Origin: Boswellia sacra
Lineage: Eukaryota; Streptophyta; Magnoliopsida; Sapindales; Burseraceae
Reading direction: 5' to 3'
DNA length: 64,000 nucleotides
NCBI GenBank assembly: GCA_013180625.2
Contig: SNVD02009613.1
Coordinates: forward strand, 330,638 to 394,637
Position 1 is the first letter of the stretch. Every line of letters begins with the position of its first letter. Of this stretch, positions 1-12,613 are shown in pieces. The position numbers were made by a program, and so were the translations under genes. The notes under the pieces are model-generated. The model was not told the DNA's origin, did no database searches, and saw only the letters and a program-made list of their open reading frames with translations.

Positions 1-66
1 CTAAGTCAACTCAAAAGCTACTTGAATTGCAATTAAGAAAACAAGGTATTCGATTCTATAGCATAC

Positions 67-2350
67 CTCGAACTGGAAACTCCTTCAGACTTTGATGAAG
101 AACTTTGACTATGTCAGTAGACGGTAGCATGCCTGTTTTTACCTAAGAAAACTTCTCGGTAAGTTTACAATAAACTTATCAGTAATCTTTGCACTATCAT
201 TTTCAACTTGGTTCAAGCATGGAGCCAATATGTCGGCATGTTCAATGAAATCCCAACATGGACACACAGAATTGTTTTGTGCCACTCTCACCACGACTAA
301 TAATAGATCAAACAATCCAAAATAGAAATAATATACATATCTTTCTTTGCAAGTTTGTGCGTATTCTTATTACAACCCATTCCATTATTTGGATTTTGAG
401 AAAATGGTGAGAAAATAAGTAAATCAGGGGAATTGAAACTGGCTGCGAGTTCCATTATATTATTTTACAGATTGATAAGGAGTGAAATTTTTGGATGGGT
501 GCCTTGGAAACTTCATGTTTAAAAGTTGTTAATTTATTTATTCTCTGTGACCACCTTTCATGCATAATAATCTCTTACTAATATGTTAAAACTGAGGGTT
601 TGATAATGTCATGACCCTCATCCAAGTTCTGAACTTTCCATTGATAAAATCCACATAAAAACTATTGAGATTTGAAAAAGCAATTGATCAACTTCACAAT
701 TAAATGACAATTACTTTCAGAAGTATCTTACTTTGCTCCAGCTGCACTATTCAGCATTGGCCTTCATCAATCTCATATAAAACATCCATTAATATCCTGA
801 GCATTTGAAGTTCTATTTAAATCAATGAACAAAAGCTAACTACAAAATATATCACCAAAAGGACCTATATCATCCACTCATATCCGACATGCTATACAAT
901 TTACAAATCATTTAGGTGGTGTTTGTTTATGTATTTTGAGTTTTAGTTTTCAAGATTTGATAGAATATGTGATTGATTTTAAATTTTTTTGAATTTTGAA
1001 AATTACATGCAATTGATATTGATTTAAATGTATTGGTAAATGTACATTTTCTAAAAACAGTTTTTGAAATATACAAGGAAACAAACAAACAAACAAACAA
1101 ACTAACTAATCGTTGTCCTCATTTTCATCATTCAAATTCCAATTGATCAACACAAGAAACAAAGCAGATTCAAAAAATCACTGAATAGCAATAACAGATT
1201 TGATTTACCACATCAACTTCCATATCAGAGAGAACAGACTTCAATTGAGCCGCAACAAAATCCTGAGGCACAATATTTACACCCTGACAAACACAAACAA
1301 CTCAAAATAAGATTAGGAAAACTCACACTGCCCTATTGGAGAAGTAAAGTTACCGCACTTTATTTTAAAAAACATGTAACTCCACATGGAATTTGACAAG
1401 TTCACATTCAATATTGCCAATCATAATATTACTGCACACTTAAAACAACGTCATGGAGACACCGACCCAGTAACATACCTTCTATCATAAAAACAAATAA
1501 AATCTTACCAGTTACATATTTTATGTCGCTAAAATTATATAGCGTTTTATGTTAATAGATTTTAACTAATTTTATAGAAAAAAGATGGCATTTTTGTAAT
1601 TAACAATACCAGGATTATAGCATTTCTTGTTAGGGAAATGATAGATTACCGAAACTCTCCACCATTTTTTTTTTTTGGGGAAATTTCTTCATAAAATCGT
1701 TAGCCGTTGGATTTTGTACTCGAGGTCTAAGCTGGTCCAGTAACGTGACCGGGCTCTTACCACAAATAAATAAGAGAAATTGTGTTTTTCTTCTTTTTTT
1801 CTTTTTTTTTTTCTACTAAGTGATAGCAAACAGAGTGAGAGCAATACAGAACCTGAACTCCGACGGTGTTCTGAGCGGTGACGGCGGTTATAACGGTGGA
1901 GCAATACACACCACGTGCAGCGCAAGTTTTAAGATCGGCTTGAATCCCGGCGCCAGCACCGGAATCGGAGCCGGCAACAGACAACACGTGCGGAACTTTC
2001 GTTGTATCACTATCTCCTCCCTGCATTGAGACGAACGTTCGCGTTCTGCACCTCGAGCTCGACAACTGTAAGCTCAGAAGACAAGAGTTCTGACAAATCA
2101 AAACAAAAATAAAATAAAAAAGCTGAGCGTCTGTTTGGCGGGCGAGAAAGTGAGGGAAAATAAAAGATAAGGCCGTAGATAAGATGTTTTAGATTTTGAA
2201 GAATTAATTAATTATTTAATTGTGGTAAGGGGCAACGCAATTAAGCCAAGTAGGCAAGTAAAATAATTAAAATTAGAAATTAAAAAAAAAAAAATCATTT
2301 TGAAGTACCTTGCAGAATAGGGGAGTAAAGAGGATGGTACAGCAGGCCAT
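67..2350 (-). CDS. TH1: Thiamin biosynthesis bifunctional enzyme TH1 (HMP-P kinase / TMP synthase), 5' part
   Basis: TH1 enzymes phosphorylate HMP-P to HMP-PP and couple it to the thiazole phosphate, giving thiamin monophosphate in plastids. Four exons are visible on the minus strand: 2350-2309, 2089-1853, 1283-1209 and 142-67. All have GT-AG borders and join in one frame. The first 30 or so residues ([14 protein letters not shown] and onward) are rich in Ser, Leu and Arg and fit a plastid transit peptide. Next come [17 protein letters not shown], the ThiD substrate-binding start, then [26 protein letters not shown] and KTGMLPST, in the order of the family. The start at 2350 was chosen because exon 1 then splices in frame into the conserved domain. 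The rest of the kinase and the whole ThiE-type half lie beyond the left edge, so the gene is cut by the window and not visibly broken. Base 1-66 is intron. Confidence 0.9.
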
Positions 2351-2517
2351 GCAGACTGTGAGTTAAAGAGGAGGAGAGTTCTCGTTCCTTGACTTTCTTC
2401 AACCTCAACGACCTTTGTCGCCAAATGATTAGAGCTGCAAGATTGTTTTATAATAACATTTTCCAACCCGGTTTGAAATGAATTTAGGCTTTAAAAATTT
2501 TTGAATTAATTTTAAAA
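2351..2517. promoter_or_regulatory. TH1 5' leader and upstream region
   Basis: This is the short stretch upstream of the proposed TH1 start, before the fold-back element begins. A transcribed leader is likely here, but I could not place a TATA box or transcription start. If the leader is short, the fold-back element at 2518 sits directly in the TH1 promoter. Confidence 0.3.
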
Positions 2518-4203
2518 GATCAATTCCACGAATCTTTCTCAAAGTTCACTGAAATTTTATATAACCACCTCTGATTCTGATTCTTCTGGAGACCTCACAT
2601 ATCTTTTCGCTTTTTGAAGAATTATTAAAAATTTCTGTTAAAAATATATTTTTTCTTAATTTATCTTTAATTAATTATTAAAAATATTTAAAATTTTAAA
2701 ACTTCAAACATTTTTATTTTAAAAAATAAAAAATTATCTTAAAAGTTTAAACTATATAGAATAAATTTTTTATGATGCAAACGTGACAATTTTTTGTATT
2801 ATTTCAATATTTTAATAAATGACTCTAATGTAATTTTTTTAATAACAAATTTTTTTTAAATTTATGTATCATTAATTGTAGTGATAATTTTTTTTAAGAT
2901 TTCTGAGGTTAGTGGTCGATAAAACACTGTTTACAAGTTGTGAGTTTTATTTTTATTTTTTTATTTTTACTTTAAAATTTTAATATCTTTTAATAGTCAA
3001 TTATGTACAATTTGAAAATTTATTTATATTTTTTTAGGGCAATCATATTGGCCCTCCCATTTTCGCCAAACCACCATTTTCCACCTTGATTTTTTAAAAA
3101 TTACATAAAACTTCCGATCATTAATAATTTTTTATTAAAATAAACTGATAATATTATAATACTATTTATGTTATTATCTCTTAAACGAAATGTCACATTT
3201 ATCCTTTTATCTTTAATTTTTAAAAAAAATATTAAGATTCAAACCTGAGACTTGTAACTTACAAAACACAAGCCCTCCCACCAAGTCAAAGGGATAACTT
3301 AATTTTAAGTTAACAAAACAATTACTTAACCTCTGACATAAAATAATTTGATTTCTTTCCAAATTCCTTCTTTTCTTTTTTTTTTTTTTAAGAAAATCAA
3401 ATAGAAAATCTGAACTTAATCAAATTAAAAAATTTATATCATTTTGATATAAATTTTATTTTTTATTTAATATAGATTTTATTTTTTATTTTGATACAGA
3501 TTTTATTTTTATCTTTTCTTCATATTGATATAGAAATTATTTTTTATTTTGATATATTTAATTTTTTATTTTCATGTAGATTTTATTTTTTCATTTTGAT
3601 ATAGATTTTAATTTTTTATTTAGATTAAGTTTCTATTTTCTATTTGATTTTCTTAACAAAATATAAATGAAAGAAATAATTTTAGTTGGGATTGTGTCAT
3701 TGAGAGTTGATTTTTATTGCCATTTAGGTGTTATTAAAATTGAGTTTAGTTATGGTGGGTTGCGTTGGTAAATGAGCCATTATTTCATTTAAAGAAGTTA
3801 AATACATTTTTTATTCACATAAAGTCAAATTATTCATTTGGCTTGGTGGTAAAGCTTATATTTTGTAAGTTGTAGGTATTGGGTTAAAATTTTTGATACT
3901 TTCAAAACTTTCCAACATTTTAAAAGATAAAATGAATAAATATAACATTTTACTTTAGAGATAAAGATATAAATAATATTTGTATTATCAATTTATTTAA
4001 TAGAAAATTATGAATAAAGGGTTTTTTTGATATTTTTACAAAATTGGGGTGGACAGTGATATTTTGATAAATAATGAGAGACCAATGATGATTGTCATTT
4101 TGTTAATAAAATTTTAACGTTTCTTAACGGAGGTGAGAGGTATATAAAAATTTTAGAATTAGGATTTGGGCAAACTTTAAAAGTGATTTGTGGAATTAAC
4201 CAT
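2518..4203. mobile_element. AT-rich fold-back / long-TIR non-autonomous DNA element
   Basis: The outer ends are imperfect inverted copies: GATCAATTCCACGAATC at 2518 matches GGTTAATTCCACAAATCAC read in reverse from about 4200. The arms continue inwards. The 3036-3310 arm (CAATCATATTGGCCC, CTTGTAACTTACAAAACACAAG, CCACCAAGTCAAA) matches the reverse complement of 3838-4110. A third arm at 3391-3425 pairs with 3620-3655 around an AT-rich repeat core. The left arm carries an extra stretch of about 450 bp (2586-3035). TTTTAAAA flanks both ends and may be an 8-bp target duplication, though it is low in complexity. There is no coding sequence. Long arms around a repeat core fit fold-back or Mutator-like non-autonomous elements. 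Confidence 0.6.
3428..3640. repeat. Tandem AT-rich repeat in the fold-back core
   Basis: Roughly 30-bp units of the form GATATAGATTTTATTTTTTATTTT recur six or seven times with substitutions and small indels. They fill the loop between the innermost inverted arms of the surrounding element. Confidence 0.6.
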
Positions 4204-5138
4204 TTTTAAAATAATCATAGCACCGTTGGTATCAGATATAATTTTTTTTTTTAATAAAATCTAAATCGAGGGAAGCATAAAAATGGGACGTTAATATCTT
4301 ATTATTATTATGTTATTTATGTAAGTAGTGGAGATTGAATCAAAAGTCGTACCTCGTGATTTAAACCCTAGGATTTTAAAGCACTTTATACAAACACAAA
4401 GATCAAGTATATGAACACCTTAAAATTCTGATAATAATTATATGAATCAAATCTTCACTAGATGACTAAAATATTTTTTGTCTAGGGCTTGTCTTCTCCA
4501 TCATCACAAGATTTCTGAGAAAAATTATATAAATCAGATCTAGATAACTGAATTATTATCTTTCTATGGCCCTGTCTTCTTTTTTCACTTGTGTTTTTTT
4601 CGATAGTTTCCCGTGGTCTTCTATTTTGATTAGTAATTTAGTAGCCAAAACTATTAGAGAAGTTCACGTTTACATTCCTAAATTTTAGGTTATAAATATT
4701 TTACTAATTGTCCCTTATTGTATTAGAAAATTTAAAATTTAACATCTATTTATAACTTGATATATAATTTCTTTCTTAAAAAAAATTTTGAGTCAAAGTT
4801 ACATTAGAAATTGGTTGTATTGAGAACCCATTTTCAACTCATAAACCCCACCCCTAAGTGAGTAAGGATATAATTATAATATTAGAAAATTAATATTTTC
4901 AATTAAATTCTCTCTACACTCGATATTAAATTTTAGACATTACTTTAGGGGTAATATCATACAATACACCTAAGGTTTCACATAATATCATCTAGAAAAC
5001 ATAGTTCCGTATTTATATCATTTTAGATTTTAAAATTTATATATTTGTATCATCTAGGTTTGCTTGACTAATTCTATTTACTTTTTCACAAAAAGATTAA
5101 AGCATCTTCGTCAAAACAACAAACCAAAAGTATCTATA
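4204..5138. other. AT-rich intergenic DNA
   Basis: No gene, RNA gene or clear repeat was recognised between the fold-back element and the retrotransposon. The sequence is AT-rich with short homopolymer runs. The last five bases (CTATA, 5134-5138) are the left copy of the retrotransposon's target-site duplication. Confidence 0.5.
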
Positions 5139-5471
5139 TGATGCAGCAGCTTATTCGTTATAAATAAAGTTTATGCAGTAGCTCACTTTTATATACACGT
5201 TGATATCCTATTTTGCCTTTTGTTGGGTTTTGTTTTTTTTGTCCAGCTGGTGAATTATAGTTATTGTCGTTTGCTGCTTTGTGTAGTGTCGTTTTGCCTT
5301 GGGAGGTATTATTTGTAGTAAACTTTATTTGTGTAAAGGACAGAACCTTCCAGTAATATTGCAGACCATATTCGTCTCTCTTCCTGTGAATTTCCAGATT
5401 TCACTCAGCTGGGAGATTGAATCTTCAACTCCCCTGAGCTCCATTCAATCCAACCTTACTTCACTACATCA
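5139..5471 (+). repeat. 5' LTR of the Ty3/Gypsy element
   Basis: 333 bp, beginning TGATGCAGCAGCTTATTCG and ending TTCACTACATCA. It contains CTTTTATATACACG as a possible TATA region near 5189. It is identical to the right LTR except at 5276. Confidence 0.95.
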
Positions 5472-5474
5472 AAG

Positions 5475-5486
5475 TGGTATCAGAGC
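5475..5486 (+). other. Primer binding site (initiator Met tRNA)
   Basis: TGGTATCAGAGC begins three bases after the left LTR and is the standard complement of the 3' end of plant initiator methionine tRNA, the minus-strand primer of many plant LTR retrotransposons. Confidence 0.92.
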
Positions 5487-5501
5487 TTGGAGTTCCCAGG
5501 C

Positions 5502-8500
5502 ATGGCCAACCGAGATGCAGGAGGTAATCGCGCTGGCAACGCAGATTCTGACGCGCAAGCTCTCCGAGCTTCCATCACTCTACTGGAGCAGAAGTTTGAA
5601 GCACTATCTTTGGATGTGCAGAAGATTCTAGCTGCTGTAAGAGGTGAAAATATCACGATTCAACAGACCCAAAATTTGACTGGAGAAACCACTTCCATGA
5701 ATAAACAGACCCAAGGAAAAGCTACTGCCTATGACGAGAGGGACTGTCGAACCCAACAACGAATGAATCGTGACATTATACATAGACTACCAGAGGGAGT
5801 TCATGCTCATCGGAGGACCCAGAGGAATGAACGACCAATTTACCCGGATTATTCCACCTCAGATGTTGATGAAAAGCTTGATCGGCATCAATATCGAACT
5901 GAATCGGACACTGATGAAGATGTTGAGGCATGGGTCTTTGGTGAACCGAGGTATGGGTATAACCGACGTCAATCAACTCACTCCAAAAATAATGATTATA
6001 GATTAAAATTTGATATCCCCTGTTTTAATGGTCATATGCACATTGAGGAATTTCTGGATTGGCTGAAATCTGTGGAGACCTATTTTTAATGTATGGACAT
6101 TCCAGAGGACAAACAAGTGAAATTAGTAGTGTACAAACTTAAAGGTGGAGCCTCTGCTTGGTGGGAGCAACTCCAAAATCATCGTCGGCGGTTAGGCAAA
6201 CAACCTATTCGTTCTTGGGCTCGGATGAGTCGAATGATGACGGAGCGCTTTTTACCCACTGATTATGATCAGATTTTGTATGAGCAGTATCAACAGTGCC
6301 AACAGAGGGTACGATCTGTTAGTGAGTACACAGAAGAATTTTATCGCCTTAATGCTCGAACTGATTTGCAAGAATCTGAGAGGCAGCAAGCATCAAGGTA
6401 TATTAGTGGGTTGAAGGATGTTATTCGTGAGCAATTTACTATGCAATCTGTATGGAAACTTTCAGAGGCTGTAAACTTAGCTTTCAAGGCTGAAAGTAGT
6501 TTATCTCGAAACTCTTCCCGAATGTGGCATAATCGTAGAAGTCAGTCTGACTCCACCATTGACAAATCACAATTTCCTCTTGTCAATAACAACAAATTGA
6601 CTCCTGTTCAACAAGCAATAGCCAGTTCATCTAATCCAGAATGTAACAATTTCCTCGGAAAAGCAATGCCTCAACCTACAAAGCCTAATCCTTATAGCAA
6701 ACCTGCTCCTATTCGCTGCTACAAATGTAACCAGCCTGGACACAGATCTAACGAATGCCCTCAGAGGAAATTTGTGAATGTAACTGAAGAACTCCATGAT
6801 GAAGAGACTGACTTTGTAAGTGGCAATCAAGAAGAAGTTTTTGGGGCTGAGCTAGTAGAAGGTGATGAAGGGGAACCGGTAATCTATATTGTTGAACGTG
6901 TACTCCTGACAAAACAACAAGAAATCTCTCAACGCCATTCCATTTTTCGTACTCGGTGTACAATTAAACAGAGGGTCTGTGATGTTATCATTGATAGTGG
7001 GAGCTGTGAGAATATAGTTTCTAAAGCCCTGGTGACAGCTCTTCAGCTACCTACAGAAATTCATCCTCGCCCATACAAAATAGGATGGATTAGAAGGGGA
7101 TCTGAAACACATGTGAATCGAACATGTAAAGTTCTGTTTTCCATTGGGAAATATTATCAAGATGAAATCCTTTGTGATGTGGTTGATATGGATGCGTGTC
7201 ATTTGTTGCTCGGGCGACCTTGGCAATTTGATGTTAATGCTATACACAGAGGAAAAGAGAATAGCTATATGTTTCAGTGGCGGGATAAGAGAATTGTTTT
7301 GCTGCCCCTTGCTTCAAAGGTCCTTCCATCTTCTAAACCAACTTTGCTCACTGTTCCAGGACCTGAATTTTTTGCTTCTGTGGAGGAAAGTGATATGTTA
7401 CTATTTGTGGTAGCTAAACCACAGCAGCCTCTTTCTTCAGACACCATTCCTCTTGAGGCAGCAGCACTTTTAAAAGAATTCTCAGAGCTTACTCCTCCGG
7501 ACTTGCCCGAAAAGTTGCCTCCTATGCGCGATGTTCAACACCAAATTGATTTAATACCGGGTTCTAGCTTGCCTAATCTTCCCCATTATAGAATGAGCCC
7601 AAAAGAACATGAAATTTTACAAGGGATAGTTGATGATCTCTTAGCTAAGCAACTTATTCGTGTGAGCCTTAGCCCTTGTGCTGTTCCAGCTTTATTAGTG
7701 CCAAAGAAAGATGGAAGTTGGCGAATGTGTGTAGACAGCCGTGCAATCAACAAAATAACAGTGAAATATCGTTTTCCTATTCCCCGTTTAGAAGATATGC
7801 TGGACAAATTGGAGGGCTCTTGCATTTTTTCCAAGTTGGATTTGAAAAGTGGTTATCATCAAATCCGAATTAGGCCAGGTGATGAGTGGAAAACAGCATT
7901 TAAAACGCGGGAAGGCCTCTACGAATGGCAAGTTATGCCATTTGGCTTGTGCAATGCTCCGAGCACCTTTATGAGACTTATGAACCAAGTTTTGAAGCCT
8001 TTTATTGGTCGGTTTGCAGCTGTATATTTTGATGATATTTTGGTCTTTAGTCCTAATCGTGAAGAACACTTGGGCCACCTGCGACAAATTTTAAAAGTAC
8101 TAAGGAGCAACACACTATTTTTGAATTTGAAGAAATGTGAATTCTTTTCAAATCAGGTGCAATTTCTGGGTTTTCTTATAAGTGCTAATGGAATCCAAGT
8201 TGATGACAAGAAAGTGCAATGCATCAAAGAGTGGCCTACCCCAACCACTGTCCATGAGGTTCGTAGTTTTCACGGCTTGGCTGCTTTTTACCGCCGTTTT
8301 ATTAAGAATTTTAGCACAATCACAGCACTTATTACAAACTGTCTTCGAAAAGGAAAATTTCATTGGGGAGAAGAACAAGAATTCAGTTTTAGGCTTCTCA
8401 AAGAGAGAGTTAGTACAGCCCCTGTTTTGGCCCTTCCAAATTTTGACAAAGTATTTGAAGTAGAAACGGATGCATGTGCAACTGGCATAGGAGCAGTATT

Positions 8501-10106
8501 ATCACAAGAAGGTCGACCTATTGAGTTTTTTAGTGAAAAATTCAATGAGGCTCGTCAAAAATGGTCGACTTATGACTAAGAATTCTTTGCTGTTGTTCGT
8601 GCTCTTCATCATTGGGAACACTATCTGATCATGAATGAATTCATATTGCATAGTGATCATCAAGCCCTCAAATACATGAATTCACAAAAGAATCTAAGTC
8701 GCATGCATGCTCGATGGGCCTTGTTTCTTCAACGTTTCACGTTTGTTTTCAAACATAGGGCTGGACAACTAAATAAGGCTGCAGATGCTTTGAGTCGGCG
8801 AGCCAATCTCCTGATCACCTTGCAAGCCGAAATCACTGGTTTTGATTCCTTGAAAGATCAGTATGCAAGTGATGAAGATTTTGACAAAATCTGGGAGACT
8901 TGTACTCAGCGCACAACATTGGGGGATTTTCATATCCAGCATGGATTCCTATTTAAAGGGAATCAACTATGTATTCCTAAAACATCTTTGAGGGAGAAGA
9001 TAATCCGGGACCTGCATGCCAGTGGACTTGCTGCTCATATGGGCAGAGATAAATCTATTCAAGCAGTTGAAGGTCGTTTTTATTGGCCCCATATGCGTCG
9101 TGATATTTCAAAGTTTGTTCAACATTGTGGGGTTTGTCAAACAGCCAAGGGAGTTGCTCAAAACACTGGTTTGTACACGCCGTTACCCATTCCTAAAAAT
9201 ATATGGGAAGACCTCAGTATGGATTTTGTGCTTGGGTTGCCTTTAACTCAACGAAAGAAAGATTCTGTCTTTGTTGTTGTTGATGACGGGTTTTCAAAGA
9301 TGGCCCATTTCATTCCTTGCCGAAAGACCATGGATGCTGTCAATGTTGCTCAACTGTTCTTTCAAGAAGTAGTCAGATTACATGGAGTTCCCAAAACAAT
9401 CACTTCTGATCGTGATGTCAAATTCATGAGCCATTTCTGGAGAGTTTTATGGAAAAAATTTGACACTTCTTTGAATTTCAGTAGTGCTTACCACCCCCAG
9501 ACAGATGGACAGACAGAGGTAGTTAATCGGACTTTGGAGTCTTTGATTCGGAGCATTGCTGGAGATAGGCCTAAGTTATGGGACCTGGTTCTTGCCCAAG
9601 CAGAATTTGCTTTCAATAATTCTGTAAACCGCTCCACTGGTCGTCCTCCGTTTGCTATTGTCTATACTAAGGTACCTAATTTCACTATTGATTTGGTTAC
9701 CTTACCTAACATCAAAAACAAAACAGCAAAACAATTTGCTGAGCAAGTCCAGCAAATGCATGAGCAAGTTAAGCAAAAATTGGAAACAACTGCTGCTAAA
9801 TATGCTGCTGATGCCAACAAGCACCGCCGAGAGAAGGTCTTCAAAGAGGGGGAGTTAGTTATGATCCATCTGAGCAAAGACCGTTTCCCTGCAGGAACTT
9901 ATCACAAACTCCAACCCAAGAAGATTGGTCCATATCATGTCAAGAAACAGCTTGGGAATAATGCTTATATTATTGATCTTCCACCTCATATGAAGATCTC
10001 CAGCACTTTCAATGTCAAAGATATTTTTGAATTCTTTCCTCCAGATGATGCAGTTGTCATAGAGAGCAACTCGGGGTCGAGTTCTTTCGGGGACGGAGGA
10101 GATTGA
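5502..10106 (+). pseudogene. Gag-pol polyprotein with two in-frame stop codons
   Basis: One continuous frame of about 1534 codons, interrupted only by TAA at 6087-6089 and TAA at 8577-8579. The start ATG at 5502 follows the primer site. Order: gag with an N-terminal coiled-coil-like stretch and the retrotransposon gag domain (about 6000-6500, GGASAWWEQL); a CCHC zinc knuckle (CYKCNQPGHRSNEC, near 6715); aspartic protease (IDSGSCENIVS, near 6990); reverse transcriptase (LDLKSGYHQI and YFDDILVFS, about 7700-8100); RNase H (spanning the second stop); integrase with an HHCC finger and a DDE core (about 8990-9700); and a basic C-terminus. The first stop sits where related elements usually have Glu, the second where Gln is usual (YDxEFFAV). 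The natural stop TGA shares its bases with the start of the right LTR. No frameshifts were seen. Confidence 0.92.
10087..10103 (+). other. Polypurine tract of the retrotransposon
   Basis: CGGGGACGGAGGAGAT lies directly before the TG of the right LTR. It overlaps the last codons of gag-pol, so the plus-strand primer and the polyprotein C-terminus share sequence. Confidence 0.75.
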
Positions 10107-10436
10107 TGCAGCAGCTTATTCGTTATAAATAAAGTTTATGCAGTAGCTCACTTTTATATACACGTTGATATCCTATTTTGCCTTTTGTTGGGTTTTGTTT
10201 TTTTTGTCCAGCTGGTGAATTATAGTTATTGTCGTTTGCTACTTTGTGTAGTGTCGTTTTGCCTTGGGAGGTATTATTTGTAGTAAACTTTATTTGTGTA
10301 AAGGACAGAACCTTCCAGTAATATTGCAGACCATATTCGTCTCTCTTCCTGTGAATTTCCAGATTTCACTCAGCTGGGAGATTGAATCTTCAACTCCCCT
10401 GAGCTCCATTCAATCCAACCTTACTTCACTACATCA
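10104..10436 (+). repeat. 3' LTR of the Ty3/Gypsy element
   Basis: 333 bp, the same as the left LTR except A at 10241. It is followed directly by CTATA, the right copy of the target-site duplication. Confidence 0.95.
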
Positions 10437-10441
10437 CTATA

Positions 10442-12613
10442 TAAAAAAAAACCAAGCGACAAAAACCCCTTGGTTCTCCCTAAAGTCGACGAAGTAAAAA
10501 ACGGGATAATATCATTATATTGTAATATTCTCATAATTATCTTAATTGAACAAATTAATTATTATATTGTAATAGTGCTGGAATTTTCTTTTTCTTTCGT
10601 ATTATTTTACTATTTGTCATTCGTAAGTTAAGAATATGACAATTAATACAAAACTCTTCACAGGTTTCAATGTAAAATCAAATTCTTATTACTGTTTTGA
10701 AATCGCAAGGTTCGTACAAACAAAATTATCAAACAATTTTTTTGTTAGATTTGACGATTGAAAAAGAGAAAAATAGCTGGAGCCATATATTGTTTTGGAT
10801 AAAAAAATGTTGTTATAATAACATGATAATAGTGATTTGTCTTTTGGATTTGAACTTAAGTAGTTACATACCATCCTCACTTTTTATTTCATCAAACCCA
10901 ATCTAAAATTTTATTGAGGAAAAATTTATACTTTACTCTCTTCCAAAAATAATTTGCTAAATTCATAACTTTATCTTTTAGTTCTATGCCTGAGGGGTTG
11001 ACTATTTTTTTGTTTGAAATTTGGATTTAATTTATTCTCAAACTTTAGATCTTTTTATGATTTTTTTACTTAAGATTTAATCTACGACATTTTCATGTGA
11101 ATGAAAAAAGCTAAAATTTTTAGCTTTATCTGAATACAAATGTCTAAATCATTTATTATTCTTCTAATCCTATTAAATACCTATATAAAATTTATTTATA
11201 ACTAATTTATAAATATTCTAATATTTTAATTTTGGAATTTTTAATTTTGTATTATGATTCTTTATATATTTTTAAAATTATTTTATAGTCATTTAGCTTA
11301 TTTATCTATTAAATTCTTTTAGAAAAAAATAACTTTTTTGTCCAATTATAAACATTTAAATAAATTAAATGCATAGTAAATTTTGATATGCAAATATTTT
11401 TACTAGGTGAAATAAAATCACAAGTGAAAATAATATATATAAATAGAAAATATGTGTAAAACCATTTGTTTTCAGATATTTCAATTTAGATACTAAAATT
11501 AAAAAAACATATCATTCGTTTTTTTTTTTATGTAAACCTCTTCACATTTTAACTTATATCAGACTTATTCATATTTTAGACAAAAAAATAATCGTCCCTT
11601 AACTCCTGATTTTTCTATACGAACTCCATCATTCTCTCTCTTCGGTGATTATTTTCGAGCTTTCTCTCAAATTCATTAAATTTTATCTCTCTTTCTTTTT
11701 CTTTATAATGTGCAATCAACTGTATAAGTTTAAAGAGTAGTTATACTCCTTCCTTACTTTTCATCTCATCAAACCCCACTTTAATTTTTATTAAGGATAA
11801 AATGGTAATAAAAAAATTATATAAGGATACTTAGTATTTGACTTGATACACTTGACCAAAGCTATATTTTCCATAGATAATTTACCAGAGCCCAACCTTT
11901 TTCCCATACTTATCCTGTATCTTTTTTTTTTTTTTTTTTTGCTCTTGTCTAACTCCATTTATTGCTCTTTCTTCCTCTATATAAATTGTTTCCTATTTCG
12001 ACTCAAAATAATTAAAGTCCATTTTTTTCTTTTCCCGTTTTTGGTTTTGTGATTTTCAAGAAAATTCTCATAAAGAATTCTCCAAAGTGAGTATTAGACA
12101 ATCATTGTCTTGGCATATTAACTAAGTTAGCTTGTGCTCAACACACATAGAGCTAGACGATAAAAAAAACATCCATAATTTTACTATTTTGTTTAATAAT
12201 TTCATTAATTATCTTGGTAATAACACTCAAATATTCCTTTAAACGAATAATATTAAAAGTTCAATCATTATAGCATAACCAATTACTTTTAAAGTTTGTA
12301 TAAAATGCATCAAGAATTTATTAGTACAAATTCATCATATATAATTGAAAAAAAAAACCTAACTTTATTTTTTTCTCTTTCAATATGAAAATAAGAAAAT
12401 GTTAGTTTGTTTGAAGTGTGAACATCAAGAATTAAATAATAAAAACAAAAGATAATTGATTAATATTAAAATCATAAAAGAGTTTTAAATTATTGATAAT
12501 AGATATCATTAACATATAATAACTAATTTAGTTTATTAGTGTAATTAAAATATGTATAAAATATATTTTAAATTTAATATTGAGGATAATGGTAATTTAT
12601 TATAAAGATGAAA
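10442..12613. other. AT-rich intergenic DNA with poly-T tracts
   Basis: No gene recognised. It holds long T runs near 11522 and 11923 and the left copy of a dispersed repeat (listed separately). Short open frames here are low-complexity and have no recognisable motif. Confidence 0.5.
11045..11610. repeat. Dispersed AT-rich repeat, copy 1
   Basis: Resembles 57740-58290 over several hundred bases in the same order: ATGATTTTTTTACTTAAGATT, then AAATGTCTAAAT, then AAACATATCATTCG, then a CAGACTTATTCATATTTT-like end. The two copies diverge by substitutions and indels. This is probably an old non-autonomous element; its ends were not resolved. Confidence 0.45.

Larger units (their letters stand above)
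5139..10436 (+). mobile_element. Young full-length Ty3/Gypsy LTR retrotransposon
   Basis: This is a complete 5298-bp element. It has two 333-bp LTRs starting TG and ending CA, a CTATA duplication on both sides (5134-5138 and 10437-10441), an initiator-Met tRNA binding site right after the left LTR, a single gag-pol frame and a purine tract before the right LTR. Domain order protease, RT, RNase H, integrase defines Ty3/Gypsy. Compact size, short LTRs and one fused frame resemble the Reina/CRM range, but I see no chromodomain and do not assign a clade. The LTRs differ at one position (G at 5276, A at 10241), so insertion was recent. Two in-frame stops make this copy non-autonomous. Confidence 0.95.

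Noticed and set aside
1689..2029. Open frames on both strands over the TH1 exon, including a plus-strand frame at 1820-2029
   Set aside because: They are shadows of the TH1 exon 2089-1853 and its intron; only the minus frame with [13 protein letters not shown] has family motifs.
5299..5631. 110-codon open frame starting in the left LTR, with a matching 77-codon frame in the right LTR
   Set aside because: It lies in the LTR and crosses the primer site; the shared protein text only reflects LTR identity.
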